The notes below the pieces were generated by a model. It made no database searches. It was not told the DNA's origin and saw only the letters and a list, made by a program, of their open reading frames with translations. Position numbers and translations under genes: made by a program. Below are positions 1 to 8,829 of a DNA stretch of 64,000 nt, piece by piece. How positions within the stretch are numbered: the stretch's first letter is position 1; every line of letters starts with the position of its first letter. Source of the DNA: Amycolatopsis jejuensis (lineage in GTDB: Bacteria; Actinomycetota; Actinomycetes; Mycobacteriales; Pseudonocardiaceae); the NCBI RefSeq assembly GCF_000717335.1, contig NZ_JNYZ01000008.1, positions 62,001 to 126,000 on the forward strand. The letters are read 5' to 3'.

Positions 1-956
1 AGCCGGTGCGCGAAACCCATGGACCACAACACTTCGAACGCCCCGAGCAGGTCCGGCAGGTCGGGATCGGTCTCCGTCACGGCGAACCCGGCAGCAGCCA
101 GGTCGGCCACCGCAGCAGCGACGACCGCGGCGACCTCCGGGTCGACCTGCACCCGGCCCAGCGCAGGCGAGAACGCCACCCGCACCCCGCGGACGTCCGG
201 CCAAGCGCGGTAGCTCTCCGTTTCCGCCCCATCGGCGGACGGGTCGCGGTGGTCCGGGACGGCGAGCACGTCCGTCATCGCGGCGACGTCGGCGACCGTA
301 CGGGCCATCGGTCCCGCGTGCGCGAGCGTTCCGAGGACACTCGGCGGGTACATCGGGATGCGGCCGTACGTCGGCTTGAAGCCCACGATCCCGCAGAACG
401 CCGACGGAATCCGGACCGACCCGGCGCCGTCGGTCGCCACCGACACCGCGCCCATGCCCGTGCTCACCGCCACCGCGCTGCCGCCACTGGACCCACCGGC
501 GGTCAGCGACGGGTCCCACGGATTGCGCGTGATGCCGTCGATTGCGTTGTCCGTGACGCCTTTCCAGCCGAACTCCGCCGTCGTGGTCTTGCCGAGCAGC
601 ACGAGCCCGTTCTCGCGCAGGCGCGCGGCAGCGGGGCTGTCGGTGTCCCACGGCTGCGTCGGATCGGTGCTCGGCGAACCGGCCAGCGTGGGCATTCCCT
701 GGGTGAGGAACAGGTCTTTGATCGACACGGGTACCCCGTCGAGGGCGCTCAGCGACCGCCCCTCGGACCAGCGTTGCTCGGCAGCTTTCGCCTGCGCCAG
801 CGCGCCTTCGTGGTCCACGTGCGCGAAGGCCCGGTACGCGTCGTTGTGCGTGTCGATTGCCTGCAGCGCCGCCCGGGTCGCCTCCACCGGAGACAGCTCA
901 CCCGCGGCATACGCGGCGCTGAGCTGGGCCGCGGTCAGCTTCGCGAGATCGGTCAC
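1..956 (-). CDS. Amidase signature family hydrolase (3' end beyond window)
   Basis: Amidase-signature enzyme that hydrolyses a C-N amide bond through a Ser-cisSer-Lys triad. The N-terminal ~318 residues are present; the C-terminus lies left of base 1. The Lys is seen in VSIKDLFL and the Gly/Ser-rich core in GGSSGGSAVA, followed by the GAGSVRIPSAFCG region that carries the nucleophilic Ser in this family. The GTG start (954-956) overlaps the stop of the upstream dehydrogenase gene as GTGA, so it is translationally coupled and last in a four-gene operon with transporter, aldo/keto reductase and dehydrogenase. The substrate cannot be read from sequence; the neighbours suggest catabolism of an imported amide- or carbonyl-containing compound. 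Confidence 0.88.
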   Translation of the reverse strand, partial: MTDLAKLTAAQLSAAYAAGELSPVEATRAALQAIDTHNDAYRAFAHVDHEGALAQAKAAEQRWSEGRSLSALDGVPVSIKDLFLTQGMPTLAGSPSTDPTQPWDTDSPAAARLRENGLVLLGKTTTAEFGWKGVTDNAIDGITRNPWDPSLTAGGSSGGSAVAVSTGMGAVSVATDGAGSVRIPSAFCGIVGFKPTYGRIPMYPPSVLGTLAHAGPMARTVADVAAMTDVLAVPDHRDPSADGAETESYRAWPDVRGVRVAFSPALGRVQVDPEVAAVVAAAVADLAAAGFAVTETDPDLPDLLGAFEVLWSMGFAHR

Positions 957-1747
957 CGGTCGTTCTCCGGATGCACCTCGCGGGCGAACCGCGGATTCCC
1001 GGCCAGCAACCCGCCGTCCACCGGAAGCAGCGCGCCGGTGATCCACGAAGCCTCGTCCGAGGCAAGGAAAAGCGCTGCGGTGGCGATGTCGTCAGTGGTA
1101 CCGACGTGCCCGAGCGGGTACCAGCTGCCGAGGCGCTCCAGGAGATCGGGGACGAGCTTCTCGCGCTCGTTCCAGACGTCGGTGCGGAACGTGCCCGGTA
1201 CCAAAGCGTTGGCCCGGATGCCGTCCGGCGCATGCTCGACGGCCAGATTGCGGGTCAGCGACTCGACCCCGGCCTTGGCCGCGCTGTACGCGGACGCGCC
1301 GACGTGCGTGTGCGCGTTCACCGACGAAATGTTGATGATCACGCCCTTGCCCTGGCCGATCATCGTCGGGAGCACCCGCTGGGAGCACAGGAAAGTGCCC
1401 TTCAGGATGACGTCGATGTCGCGGCTCCAGTCCTCGATGCGCGCGTCGAGGATACTGGCCGGATTCGACGTGAACGCGTTGTTCACCAGCACGTCGATGC
1501 GCCCGAACTCACGCACCGCCGCATTCCGCATCGCGTCGACGTCGTCCTCGCGGCGCACGTCGGTGCGGACGCCAAGGGCCTGCCCGCCCTGGTTCCGCAC
1601 CGACTTCGCGACCTCGCCGGCCGCCTCGCCGTTCGCGTCGGCGACCACTACCGCGGCCCCCTCGGCCGCGAAGCGGTGCGCCAGCGTACTGCCCAGCCCG
1701 GTCCCTCCTCCGCCGGTCACAATGGCCACCTGGTCCGTGAAACGCAT
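953..1747 (-). CDS. Short-chain dehydrogenase/reductase (SDR)
   Basis: Classical SDR of 264 residues, the usual size. Near the N-terminus it has a Rossmann motif of the TGGGGTGLG type, then a D in VVVAD, an NNAF variant of NNAG, and the catalytic Ser and YSAAK Tyr/Lys pair after ISSVNAHTHVG. It should oxidise or reduce a hydroxyl/carbonyl with NAD(P)(H) in the cytoplasm. A GAGG Shine-Dalgarno sits about 9 nt before the ATG. It lies 33 bp downstream of the aldo/keto reductase gene and overlaps the amidase start by 4 bp, so it belongs to the same operon. The PVDGG end is typical of SDRs; the last ~20 residues are a variable tail. Confidence 0.9.
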   Translation of the reverse strand: MRFTDQVAIVTGGGGTGLGSTLAHRFAAEGAAVVVADANGEAAGEVAKSVRNQGGQALGVRTDVRREDDVDAMRNAAVREFGRIDVLVNNAFTSNPASILDARIEDWSRDIDVILKGTFLCSQRVLPTMIGQGKGVIINISSVNAHTHVGASAYSAAKAGVESLTRNLAVEHAPDGIRANALVPGTFRTDVWNEREKLVPDLLERLGSWYPLGHVGTTDDIATAALFLASDEASWITGALLPVDGGLLAGNPRFAREVHPENDR

Positions 1748-1780
1748 AGCGCAAACCTCAGTCAGGTCAGTCGAGCAGGT

Positions 1781-2767
1781 TCAGTCGAGCAACGTCATCC
1801 GGTCCGGCGAGTACCGCTCGCCGGTGATCTGGTCAGCAGGTACCGCTTTCTCGATCGCGGCAATGTCCTCTTCGGACAGTTCCAGGTGCGCGGCCGCCAC
1901 GTTCTCTTCGAGGTATTTCCGCCGCTTCGTACCCGGGATCGGCACGACATCGTCGCCACGGCTGTGTACCCACGCCAGCGCCAGCCGGGCCGCCGTGACC
2001 CCGCGGTCCTCCGCCAGCGCTTCGAGCGCACGGACGAATTCCAGGTTCCGCTTGAGGTTCCCGGATTCGAACCGCGGCTGGGAAGTCCGCCGGAAGTCGT
2101 CCTTGTCGAAGTCGTCCGGCGAGCTGAACCGGCCGGTGAGGAACCCGCGGCCGAGCGGCGAGTACGGCATGATGCCGATGCCGAGCTCGCGGCACACCGG
2201 GACGACGTCGCTCTCGATCGACCGTTCCCACAACGACCATTCGGACTGCACCGACGTGATCGGGTGCACCGCGTGCGCCCGGCGGATCGTGTCGGCGGAC
2301 GCCTCGGACAGCCCGAGGTGCCGCACCTTCCCGGCCGCGACGAGCTCCGCCAGCACACCGACCGTCTCCTCGATGGGGACCTCCGGGTCGACCCGGTGCT
2401 GCTGGTACAGATCGATGTGGTCGACCCCGAGCCGCCGCAGCGATCCGTCGCACGCCTGCCGCACATACTCCGCGTCGCCGCGCACGCCGCGTTTCATCGT
2501 GTCATCGGACCGCACGACGCCGAACTTCGTGGCCAGCACGACCTGGTCGCGCCGTCCGGCGATCGCGCGGCCCACGAGCTCCTCGTTGGCCCCGTACCCG
2601 TACATGTCCGAGGTGTCGAGCAGGGTCACGCCCAGCTCGAGCGCCCGGTGCACGGTCGCCAGCGACTCGGTTTCGTCGGCGCCGCCGTAGAACTCGCTCA
2701 TGCCCATGCATCCGAGCCCCTGTTTGCCGACGGCAAGGCCGCCCAGCTGCCGAACAGGCAAGGTCAT
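1781..2767 (-). CDS. Aldo/keto reductase
   Basis: Aldo/keto reductase of 328 residues with a TIM-barrel fold and NADPH as likely cofactor. Visible signatures are [18 protein letters not shown] (catalytic Asp and Tyr), LATKFG (catalytic Lys), [18 protein letters not shown] (catalytic His) and the cofactor region near [16 protein letters not shown]. It is closest to the YakC/AKR13-like group of bacterial reductases. Its ATG overlaps the stop of the upstream MFS gene as ATGA, so the two are co-translated. Within the operon it probably acts with the SDR on the imported compound. Confidence 0.92.
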   Translation of the reverse strand: MTLPVRQLGGLAVGKQGLGCMGMSEFYGGADETESLATVHRALELGVTLLDTSDMYGYGANEELVGRAIAGRRDQVVLATKFGVVRSDDTMKRGVRGDAEYVRQACDGSLRRLGVDHIDLYQQHRVDPEVPIEETVGVLAELVAAGKVRHLGLSEASADTIRRAHAVHPITSVQSEWSLWERSIESDVVPVCRELGIGIMPYSPLGRGFLTGRFSSPDDFDKDDFRRTSQPRFESGNLKRNLEFVRALEALAEDRGVTAARLALAWVHSRGDDVVPIPGTKRRKYLEENVAAAHLELSEEDIAAIEKAVPADQITGERYSPDRMTLLD

Positions 2768-4173
2768 CCGGTTTCCTCCATGGTGTTGTGCCGGACCGGC
2801 GGCGCGGTGGCCGGAACCGGCTCGTTGATGTTCTTCCGGTGGGTTTCCGGCATCAGGAACACCGCCACGAACGTGATCACGCAAACCCCGGCCATGTAGG
2901 CGGCGACGGACACCGACGACCCGGTCGCGGCGTACAGCGAGGTCGCGATCAACGGCGCGAAGGCACCGCCCAGCACCGAACCCAGCTGCACTCCCAGTGA
3001 TACCCCGGAATAGCGGAGCCCGGTGGAGAACACCTCCGCGAAGAACGCGCCCTGCGGCCCGTACATCGTGGTGTGCATGAGGCCGAGCCCGATGATGAAC
3101 GCCGCCAGGATGACCACGCTCGACTTCGTGTTCAGCATCGGCCAGAAGCCGAACGAGAACACCGCCAGCATGCCCGACCCGGCCAGCAGCATCGTGCGCC
3201 TGCCGAACCGGTCGGACAGCGCACCGGACAGCGGCAGCAGCACGAGCTGCACGCCGGCCGCCACGAGCACCGCCAGCAGGATGGAATTCTTGGACAGGCC
3301 GAGGATCTTCGGGTTCGTGCTGTACGACACCGCGAAGGTCATGAAGAGGTAGTACGTCACGTTGATGCCGATGTACGCGCACGCGACCAAGGCGATCTGC
3401 CGGTAGTGCACCTTGAAGGCGCGGATGACCGGGGAACCCTTGACCTCCACGGCAGGCTCGGGCGGGAGGTCGGCCTCGGCCCGCTGCTTCTTGACCTCCT
3501 GCAGGTGCCGGAACGCGTCGGTGTCCTCGAGCTTGAGCTGCAGGTGGATGGCCAGCCAGATCAGCAGTGCGCTGACCAGGAACGGGACGCGCCATCCCCA
3601 CGATTCGAAGGCCGCGGGCGAGGTGACCCGGATGACCAGCAGGAACGCCAGGTTGCCGAGGATGATCCCGCCCGGCGCACCGGCTTGCGCGAAACTGGAG
3701 AAGTAGCCGCGGCGATGCGCCGGGGCGTTCTCCGTCGCGAGCAGCACCACGCCGCCGAGCTGCCCGCCCACCGCGATGCCCTGCAGGAAACGCAGCAGCA
3801 CCAGCAGGATCGGGGCGGCGACGCCGATCACCGAATGCGTCGGCAGCAGCCCGATCAGGGTCGAGGCCACCCCCATTCCGGCGAGTGCCCCGATCAGCGC
3901 GGTCTTACGGCCGCGCACGTCGCCGATGTGCCCGAAGAGCATGCCGCCGAGCGGACGGGCGACGAAGCCCACCGCGAACGTGGCGAAGCTGAGCAGGACC
4001 CCGGTCAGCGGGCTCTGTCCCGGGAAGAAGAGCTGGGGGAAGACCAGCGCCGCCGCCGTGCCGTAGATGAAGAAGTCGTAATTCTCGATGCTCGAGGCCG
4101 TCAGCGCCGCCGTGGCGACCTTGGCCATCTTGAGCTTCGGCGGCCCCGTTGCCGGATCTTGTGCTTGAACCAT
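2764..4173 (-). CDS. MFS transporter, metabolite:H+ symporter (MHS) type
   Basis: Twelve-helix major facilitator of 469 residues. The N-terminal [20 protein letters not shown] segment and the loop-2 motif [14 protein letters not shown] are characteristic of the MHS group (KgtP, ProP, ShiA), which import organic acids or zwitterions with protons. The ATG at 4173 is chosen because GGGAGGAGT lies just upstream; a farther in-frame ATG at 4212 lacks such a site. First gene of the operon with the reductase, SDR and amidase. The start lies about 50 bp downstream of two overlapping palindromes that could be an operator. Substrate unknown. Confidence 0.9.
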   Translation of the reverse strand: MVQAQDPATGPPKLKMAKVATAALTASSIENYDFFIYGTAAALVFPQLFFPGQSPLTGVLLSFATFAVGFVARPLGGMLFGHIGDVRGRKTALIGALAGMGVASTLIGLLPTHSVIGVAAPILLVLLRFLQGIAVGGQLGGVVLLATENAPAHRRGYFSSFAQAGAPGGIILGNLAFLLVIRVTSPAAFESWGWRVPFLVSALLIWLAIHLQLKLEDTDAFRHLQEVKKQRAEADLPPEPAVEVKGSPVIRAFKVHYRQIALVACAYIGINVTYYLFMTFAVSYSTNPKILGLSKNSILLAVLVAAGVQLVLLPLSGALSDRFGRRTMLLAGSGMLAVFSFGFWPMLNTKSSVVILAAFIIGLGLMHTTMYGPQGAFFAEVFSTGLRYSGVSLGVQLGSVLGGAFAPLIATSLYAATGSSVSVAAYMAGVCVITFVAVFLMPETHRKNINEPVPATAPPVRHNTMEETG

Positions 4174-4223
4174 CCGCCCACTCCTCCCGCCCCGTTGCGA
4201 TGAGTTTGTCACCTGCGTGCCCT

Positions 4224-4245
4224 GTTTCGTCTAACGAAACGTTAG
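4224..4245. promoter_or_regulatory. Two overlapping palindromes upstream of the MFS-AKR-SDR-amidase operon
   Basis: GTTTCG-N5-CGAAAC (4224-4240) overlaps CTAACG-AAA-CGTTAG (4231-4245). They lie about 50-70 bp before the MFS start, where a repressor would act. The symmetric sequence resembles TetR-family operators, but no TetR gene is adjacent. Inference from symmetry and position only. Confidence 0.5.
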
Positions 4246-4344
4246 TACCACAGCGTGATATAGGTTTCTACAGGCCCAGACCGGTGCGGTCAAGGGGTCC
4301 GGCGAGGTCGGCGCAGGCTTTCGGCCCCCGCGACGAAGGTCCTC

Positions 4345-4515
4345 GTCAATTGCGTCGGACAGCAAAGGCGGCGCAGCAGCCTTCCAGGCAATCCGGAAAC
4401 TGGCCCGTCCGGCGGAGAAGTTCTGGTCATCGACAATCAGCCCGGAATCGGCACGAGCCAGGAACACACCCGAGGATTCGCCGACGCAGCCAAGAAAGAC
4501 CCCGGCGTCCAGCAA
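4345..4515 (+). pseudogene. Remnant of a sugar ABC transporter substrate-binding protein gene
   Basis: On the plus strand one frame reads ASDSKGGAAAFQAIRKLA up to about 4420, and the frame shifted by one continues VLVIDNQPGIGTSQEHTRGF then ADAAKKDPGVQ to about 4510. Joined, these match the middle of ribose/LacI-type periplasmic sugar-binding proteins (the DNxxGG..A and QExTxGFxDAxKKxPG blocks). One base appears to be lost at GAGAAG/TTCTGG near 4420. No start, signal peptide or C-terminal half is present nearby, so this is a decayed fragment. The rest of the 4174-4655 gap holds only the palindromes upstream of the MFS operon. Confidence 0.65.
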
Positions 4516-4655
4516 GCAGGTAAGACGGGAAAGTCACCATCGCCAGGTTCGACGCAGGCCCACCCGTGCACCCACGAAACCCAGCCCTGCACCCCGATAC
4601 GACGCCTGAACACGGTCACAATTCCGGCTTCGGGGTGCCCCCACGCAACAGTTCC

Positions 4656-6038
4656 TCAACGCCGAAGAACCCATCGCCACACCCGATCCCACCACCCAGG
4701 CCGCCGCCCGAAATACACATCCCCGCCGATATCCCGAGCCTGCACAACCTGCCCGGACACCGCCCCCGCAACCACATTCCCCTCCACCGGCTGCTCCCCG
4801 ACCGGCCGAACCACCCGGACGACATAGCCGGCCAACCCCGCCGTCCCCGCGGCAGTCTCCACCTCGGCCCGCCCCAAGGCCTCCCGAGCGGCAACCTCCA
4901 CCGCCCCGGCCAGCCCTGCCTCCCTCTTCTCCCCCGCCACCACCTCGGCCAGCTCGGCATCGACCTCCCGCAACTCCGCAGCCATCCGCGCCTCCCGGAC
5001 CCGCTGCTCCCGCCACTCGCCCTCCCGCCGACGGACCTCGGCAACCAGCGGATCCGCACTCTCGAGGTCCCACTCCACCCGCCCACCGAGAAACGCCCGG
5101 TCCGTAGCCGCGGTCACCGTGCCCACCCGCGTCGCGAGCCGCTGCCAGGACTCCTCCCCCGATCCGGCCACGTACCGGCGGATCTCGAACAACAACCGGT
5201 ACATCCCCTCCGCCGTACCCCGCGCACGCACCTCGGCCAGCTCCGCCTGCCATCGCACAACCAGCTCAGGATCGAGCCCGCCGACGGCCCCGAGCTGCTC
5301 AGCGAGCCCGTCGTACAGGTCTCGCATCCGGCGAGACCGTTCGGCCCCGATCCGGGCATCCAACGGCAACGGCCTCGGCCCGGCCCCCTCGACCGGCGGC
5401 AAAGCAGAATGTCGTGCCCGGAGCACCCGCCGCGTCGCCCGCAGTTCCGCGGCACGTTTCGTGTACCCCAGATTCGCCGCGACCTGTTTGCACAAGTCGT
5501 ACACCGACAGTTCCGACCGCGGCCGCAACCGCACGAGCACCGCAGCCGACTCGGCGAAGCTCAGCACCAGCACCGCGGGCAGCTGTGCCTCGGCAATGCC
5601 GAAGTACGTCGCACACCGCGAAACCGCCTCCGTCCACGCAGTGCGATGTTCCCGGGGAGGACGCGGCGGTTCGGCCATCCCGCGGCACGACGCATCCCTT
5701 GCCGCCGAACGGACGAAGCCGCTGGAGAACGCCCGATCACGGGCGCGGCTCGAGAACAGGCGCAGGTCGTGCATCGCCGCGGACTCGTGCACGAGGGTGC
5801 TCCGTTCCAGAATCGAGGTCACCGGCGGCACCCGCGCCCGCGGATCGGGGCTCAGCACCGCGATCAGCTGCCCGGTGACGTCGTGCACGCTGGTCCACTC
5901 GTCGGACAGCTCGTGCAGCTGCACCGGCGCGTCGGCAGTGCGGGCCAGCACCACGAGAAGCCCGGTGAACCCGGCCCGCTCCGCCCCCCGCACGACATTC
6001 GCCAGCAACCCGGCCGTCGTCGTCGGCGCAACCCACAT
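4656..6038 (-). CDS. Hypothetical protein with coiled coil and C-terminal GNVVxGxVxGxVVQARDI motif
   Basis: About 460 residues; family not recognised. The middle holds predicted helical, charge-rich segments (EVRRREGEWREQRVREARM and a following stretch) that look like a coiled coil. Near the C-terminus is GNVVAGAVSGQVVQARDIGG followed by a Trp-rich basic end. This alternating Gly/Val VVQARDI motif recurs at the edges of many actinomycete proteins of unknown role, often multi-domain or signalling ones. ATG at 6038 is favoured by length and composition, but the ribosome site (GGGGGC) is weak, so the start is uncertain. Single gene, no operon partner. Confidence 0.7.
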   Translation of the reverse strand: MWVAPTTTAGLLANVVRGAERAGFTGLLVVLARTADAPVQLHELSDEWTSVHDVTGQLIAVLSPDPRARVPPVTSILERSTLVHESAAMHDLRLFSSRARDRAFSSGFVRSAARDASCRGMAEPPRPPREHRTAWTEAVSRCATYFGIAEAQLPAVLVLSFAESAAVLVRLRPRSELSVYDLCKQVAANLGYTKRAAELRATRRVLRARHSALPPVEGAGPRPLPLDARIGAERSRRMRDLYDGLAEQLGAVGGLDPELVVRWQAELAEVRARGTAEGMYRLLFEIRRYVAGSGEESWQRLATRVGTVTAATDRAFLGGRVEWDLESADPLVAEVRRREGEWREQRVREARMAAELREVDAELAEVVAGEKREAGLAGAVEVAAREALGRAEVETAAGTAGLAGYVVRVVRPVGEQPVEGNVVAGAVSGQVVQARDIGGDVYFGRRPGWWDRVWRWVLRR

Positions 6039-6152
6039 GCCCCCATCGTGACCGACCCGGCTCCCCTGCACCAGGCCGTCAGCGGAGGCCCATCGCAACC
6101 GGCCCGGCGACACCACCGCGTCAGCCGAGCCCGCCCCGGCGGCACCAGCGGA

Positions 6153-6869
6153 TCAACCCCGCCCCTTCACCGCCGTATGCCGTCCCGCCACGAGGTCACC
6201 GATCCCCGAAATGTGCTCGTGCATCGCGGCCTCCGCGGCTTCCGGGTCACCGGCCCGGATCGCCTCCAGAATGCGCCGATGCCCGGCATGCGAAGAACGG
6301 CGACCCGACGCCGTGGCGTGCGACTCGCGGCGCAGCTCACCCAACCAGTCCTGCATCACCTCGACCATGCTCACCAGCAGCGGGTTCTGCGTGGCCCGCG
6401 CGACCAGCAGGTGGAACTTCTCGTCCAGGCGCACCGATTCCGCGGCCGAAATGCCCTCGCGGACCTCGTCACACGCGCGTTCGAGCTGCCGCAGATCCGC
6501 CGGGGTCGCGCGCAATGCGGCGCGGCTCGCCACCGACGGTTCCACCACCTGCCGCAGGTCGGTGACCTGCATCGGTTCCCGTTCGGCCTGGTTCAGTGCG
6601 CCCAGCAGCGACCCGACGCTCGCGCCCGGGCCAAGCACCACCGTGCCGCGGCCGGGTTTGCGGTCGGTCAGTCCCTTCAGCGTGAGCTCGTGCATGGCCT
6701 GGCGCACGGTGCTGCGCGACACGCCCAGCTTGGCCGCGATTTCCCGCTCCGGCGGCACTTTCTCGCCGACCTGGATCTCCCCGGTGACGATCAGCTGCTC
6801 GAGGTACGCGGCGACCTCGGTGCTCATGGACGAGGGGCGCAGCCCGGCTCCCGACCATTCGATCGCCAC
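6153..6869 (-). CDS. GntR-family transcriptional regulator (FadR/FCD subfamily)
   Basis: 238 residues: N-terminal winged helix with GEKVPPEREIAAKLGVSRST followed by VRQAMHELTLKGL, then an all-helical FCD effector domain containing the Arg/Asp/His-type ligand region. Start GTG at 6869 is preceded by AAAGGAGG. The start region overlaps a TTGG-N5-CCAA palindrome, suggesting autorepression. It lies 41 bp downstream of the TauE-like exporter gene and probably controls it and the divergent ureohydrolase-MFS pair, whose promoter holds a similar palindrome. FCD domains usually bind small carboxylates, often with a metal. Confidence 0.9.
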   Translation of the reverse strand: MAIEWSGAGLRPSSMSTEVAAYLEQLIVTGEIQVGEKVPPEREIAAKLGVSRSTVRQAMHELTLKGLTDRKPGRGTVVLGPGASVGSLLGALNQAEREPMQVTDLRQVVEPSVASRAALRATPADLRQLERACDEVREGISAAESVRLDEKFHLLVARATQNPLLVSMVEVMQDWLGELRRESHATASGRRSSHAGHRRILEAIRAGDPEAAEAAMHEHISGIGDLVAGRHTAVKGRG

Positions 6870-6879
6870 GGCCCCTCCT

Positions 6880-6892
6880 TTGGTCTGTCCAA
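6880..6892. promoter_or_regulatory. Candidate GntR/FCD operator overlapping its own ribosome site
   Basis: TTGG-TCTGT-CCAA is a 13-bp palindrome matching the TGGNNNNNCCA-type operators known for FadR-like GntR regulators. It ends 10 bp before the gntR GTG and touches the AAAGGAGG site, so binding would block the gene. A sister site lies at 7771-7781. Confidence 0.5.
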
Positions 6893-6910
6893 CAACCCAA
6901 CCCTACCAGG

Positions 6911-7675
6911 TCAGCCGCGGACGAACAGCACGATCGCGCTCGCCACCCCCAGCACGCACACGACGATCCGCAGCGCCCCCGCCGGCACCCGCCGCGCGAG
7001 CAGCCCGCCGGCGAACCCGCCCAGCCACGACATCACCAGCAGCACCGCGACGACCACCGGGCTCGCCTGCCCCGACAGCAGGTACACCCCGACCCCGGCG
7101 ACCACGATCACCAGCGACAGTACGCTTTTCAGCCCGTTGAGCCGCTGCAGCCCGTCCGGGATGAAGATGCCCAGCACCGCCAGCAGCAGCACCCCGAGCC
7201 CGGCCCCGAAATACGAGCCGTACACCGACGCGACGAGCACCGGCAGCTGCGTCACCAACCCGAGCCCGCCCGAGGTTTCCTTGCCCTGCCGCAAAGCCGT
7301 CACGCGCGCGGACAGCCACGGCTGCGCCCACAGCAACGCGGTCGACAGCAAGACCAGGTACGGCACGAGACGAGTGAAGGCCGCGGGCGGAGTGATCAGC
7401 AGGAGCACCGCGCCGACGATCCCGCCGACCACGCACACCGCGGCCAGCTGCCGCAGGCGCAACCGCTGGTCCCGGATTTCCGCACGGTAGGCGTACGCGC
7501 CGCCTGCGTAACCGGGCACGAGGCCGATCGCGGACGTGACGTTCGCCGGGATCGGCGGCAGCCCGACGGCCAGCAGCGCCGGGAACGTGAGCAGCGTGCC
7601 ACCGCCGGCCACGCTGTTCGCGGCTCCGGCGAGCACTCCCACAACCGCCACGATCAGCAATTTTGCCGCGTCCAC
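6911..7675 (-). CDS. TauE/SafE-family membrane exporter
   Basis: Integral membrane protein of about 254 residues with roughly eight hydrophobic helices. The opening VGVLAGAANSVAGGGTLLTFPALLAVG is the hallmark TauE/SafE repeat (Gly-rich, GG(G/S)). Family members move sulfite, sulfonates or other organic anions. The GTG at 7675 is preferred over GTG 7681 because GAGG lies 8 nt before it. Upstream of and probably co-transcribed with the GntR gene, divergent from the ureohydrolase gene. Confidence 0.88.
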   Translation of the reverse strand: MDAAKLLIVAVVGVLAGAANSVAGGGTLLTFPALLAVGLPPIPANVTSAIGLVPGYAGGAYAYRAEIRDQRLRLRQLAAVCVVGGIVGAVLLLITPPAAFTRLVPYLVLLSTALLWAQPWLSARVTALRQGKETSGGLGLVTQLPVLVASVYGSYFGAGLGVLLLAVLGIFIPDGLQRLNGLKSVLSLVIVVAGVGVYLLSGQASPVVVAVLLVMSWLGGFAGGLLARRVPAGALRIVVCVLGVASAIVLFVRG

Positions 7676-7770
7676 GGGCACATCCTCGGGGTAGGACCTC
7701 GGCGGCGGCCGTCCGCGCGGAAATCCCGCGTCTTGCGATCAGCGCCGCCCGGTGCTAGAACTTGGTGACT

Positions 7771-7781
7771 TGGTCCGACCA
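7771..7781. promoter_or_regulatory. Candidate GntR/FCD operator in the tauE-ureohydrolase intergenic region
   Basis: TGGTCCGACCA is a perfect 11-bp palindrome of the TGGNNNNNCCA type in the 184-bp divergent gap. It shares TGGTC...CCA with the site at the gntR start (6880-6892), suggesting both are bound by the GntR encoded next door. Confidence 0.5.
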
Positions 7782-7859
7782 TAGCACCAGATGCGCGAGC
7801 AGGTGAAGGTCCCGATCCCCGGGACCGGCCAACGTCCGAAAGCAGGTCGAGACAGCTTC

Positions 7860-8798
7860 ATGACGCATTCCCTTGACGATGCCCTCAGCGTCCTCAGCAG
7901 GTTCGAGTCCGGCACCTTCGCCGGGCTCCCCCGCCGCGCGCCCGGTGCGCGGGCCGCGATCCTCGGGCTGCCGTTCGACACCGGCACGAACGGCTTCCGG
8001 ATCGGCTGCCGGCAGGGCCCGGACCACGTCCGGCACAGCTGGCTGCCGGACCGCCGCTTCCTCTTCCATTCCGATGAAGACTTCCTGTCCGCACTCGGCG
8101 TGGTCGACCTCGGCAACGTCGCGCTCACGCCGAGCAAGATCGAGGAAGCCTTCGAACACATCGAAACCGCGACCACCGCATTGCTGGGAGCGGGTACGGT
8201 ACCCATCGCGATCGGCGGCGACGGTTCGGTGACGCTGCCTCAGCTCCGCGCGGCGCACCGGCAGCACGGGACGCTCGCGGTGGTGCACTGCGACGCCCAC
8301 ACCGACACGTCGGACGTCCCCGGCACCGGCCGGTACACCACGACCACCACCTTCCTGCGTGCCGCCGAGGAAGGCTTGGTCGACCCGGAGCTGACGTTCC
8401 ACCTCGGCGCGCGCGGCACCCTGTCCGCGCTCACCGGGACCCGCAGCAACATCTCCGGAGTGGGCCACCGGGTCATCCCGATGGACGACGTGGTGCGCCA
8501 GGGGGTCGCCGAGGTCGCCGAGGAGGTGGTCGCCGCGATCGGCGGGCGGCCGGTGTACCTGTGCTGGGACATGGATTTCTTCGACCCGTCCGCGGCACCC
8601 GGCGTCGCCATGCCGGAATGGGGCGGCGCGACCGCCCGGGAAGGGCTCGCGCTCCTGCGTGCGCTCGCTCCACTGCGGACAGTGCTCTTCGACCTCAACA
8701 CCGTCAGCCCGCCGCACGACATCCAGGGCCTCACCGGCAACCTCGCCGGCCGGGTCATCCTCGAATTCCTCGCCCAGCTCGCCACCCGCGTTTCCTGA
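7860..8798 (+). CDS. Ureohydrolase (agmatinase/arginase) family protein with an altered metal site
   Basis: 312 residues, the normal length for agmatinase/formimidoylglutamase-type enzymes, which cleave guanidino or formimino groups with two Mn ions. The DAHTD motif (residues 145-149) and WDMDFFDPSAAPG (Asp 237 and 239) are intact. The first motif, GGDHS in the family, reads GGDGS here (119-123), so one Mn-binding His is replaced by Gly. Activity may be altered or use one metal. The ATG at 7860 has only a weak ribosome site (GCAGG). Followed after 31 bp by an MFS transporter, which may import its substrate. Confidence 0.85.
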   Translation: MTHSLDDALSVLSRFESGTFAGLPRRAPGARAAILGLPFDTGTNGFRIGCRQGPDHVRHSWLPDRRFLFHSDEDFLSALGVVDLGNVALTPSKIEEAFEHIETATTALLGAGTVPIAIGGDGSVTLPQLRAAHRQHGTLAVVHCDAHTDTSDVPGTGRYTTTTTFLRAAEEGLVDPELTFHLGARGTLSALTGTRSNISGVGHRVIPMDDVVRQGVAEVAEEVVAAIGGRPVYLCWDMDFFDPSAAPGVAMPEWGGATAREGLALLRALAPLRTVLFDLNTVSPPHDIQGLTGNLAGRVILEFLAQLATRVS

Positions 8799-8829
8799 AT
8801 CCCCCCGCCTCACCGGAACGGAGCAGGCC

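Noticed and set aside
6..2690. Very long open plus-strand frame opposite the amidase, dehydrogenase and reductase genes
   Set aside because: Arg/Pro/Ser-rich translation with no family signature; it is the antisense of three clearly recognised genes and stays open only because of high GC.
4566..7490. Long plus-strand frame over 4.6-7.5 kb
   Set aside because: Covers three genes on the minus strand with clear families or good codon bias; translation is low-complexity.
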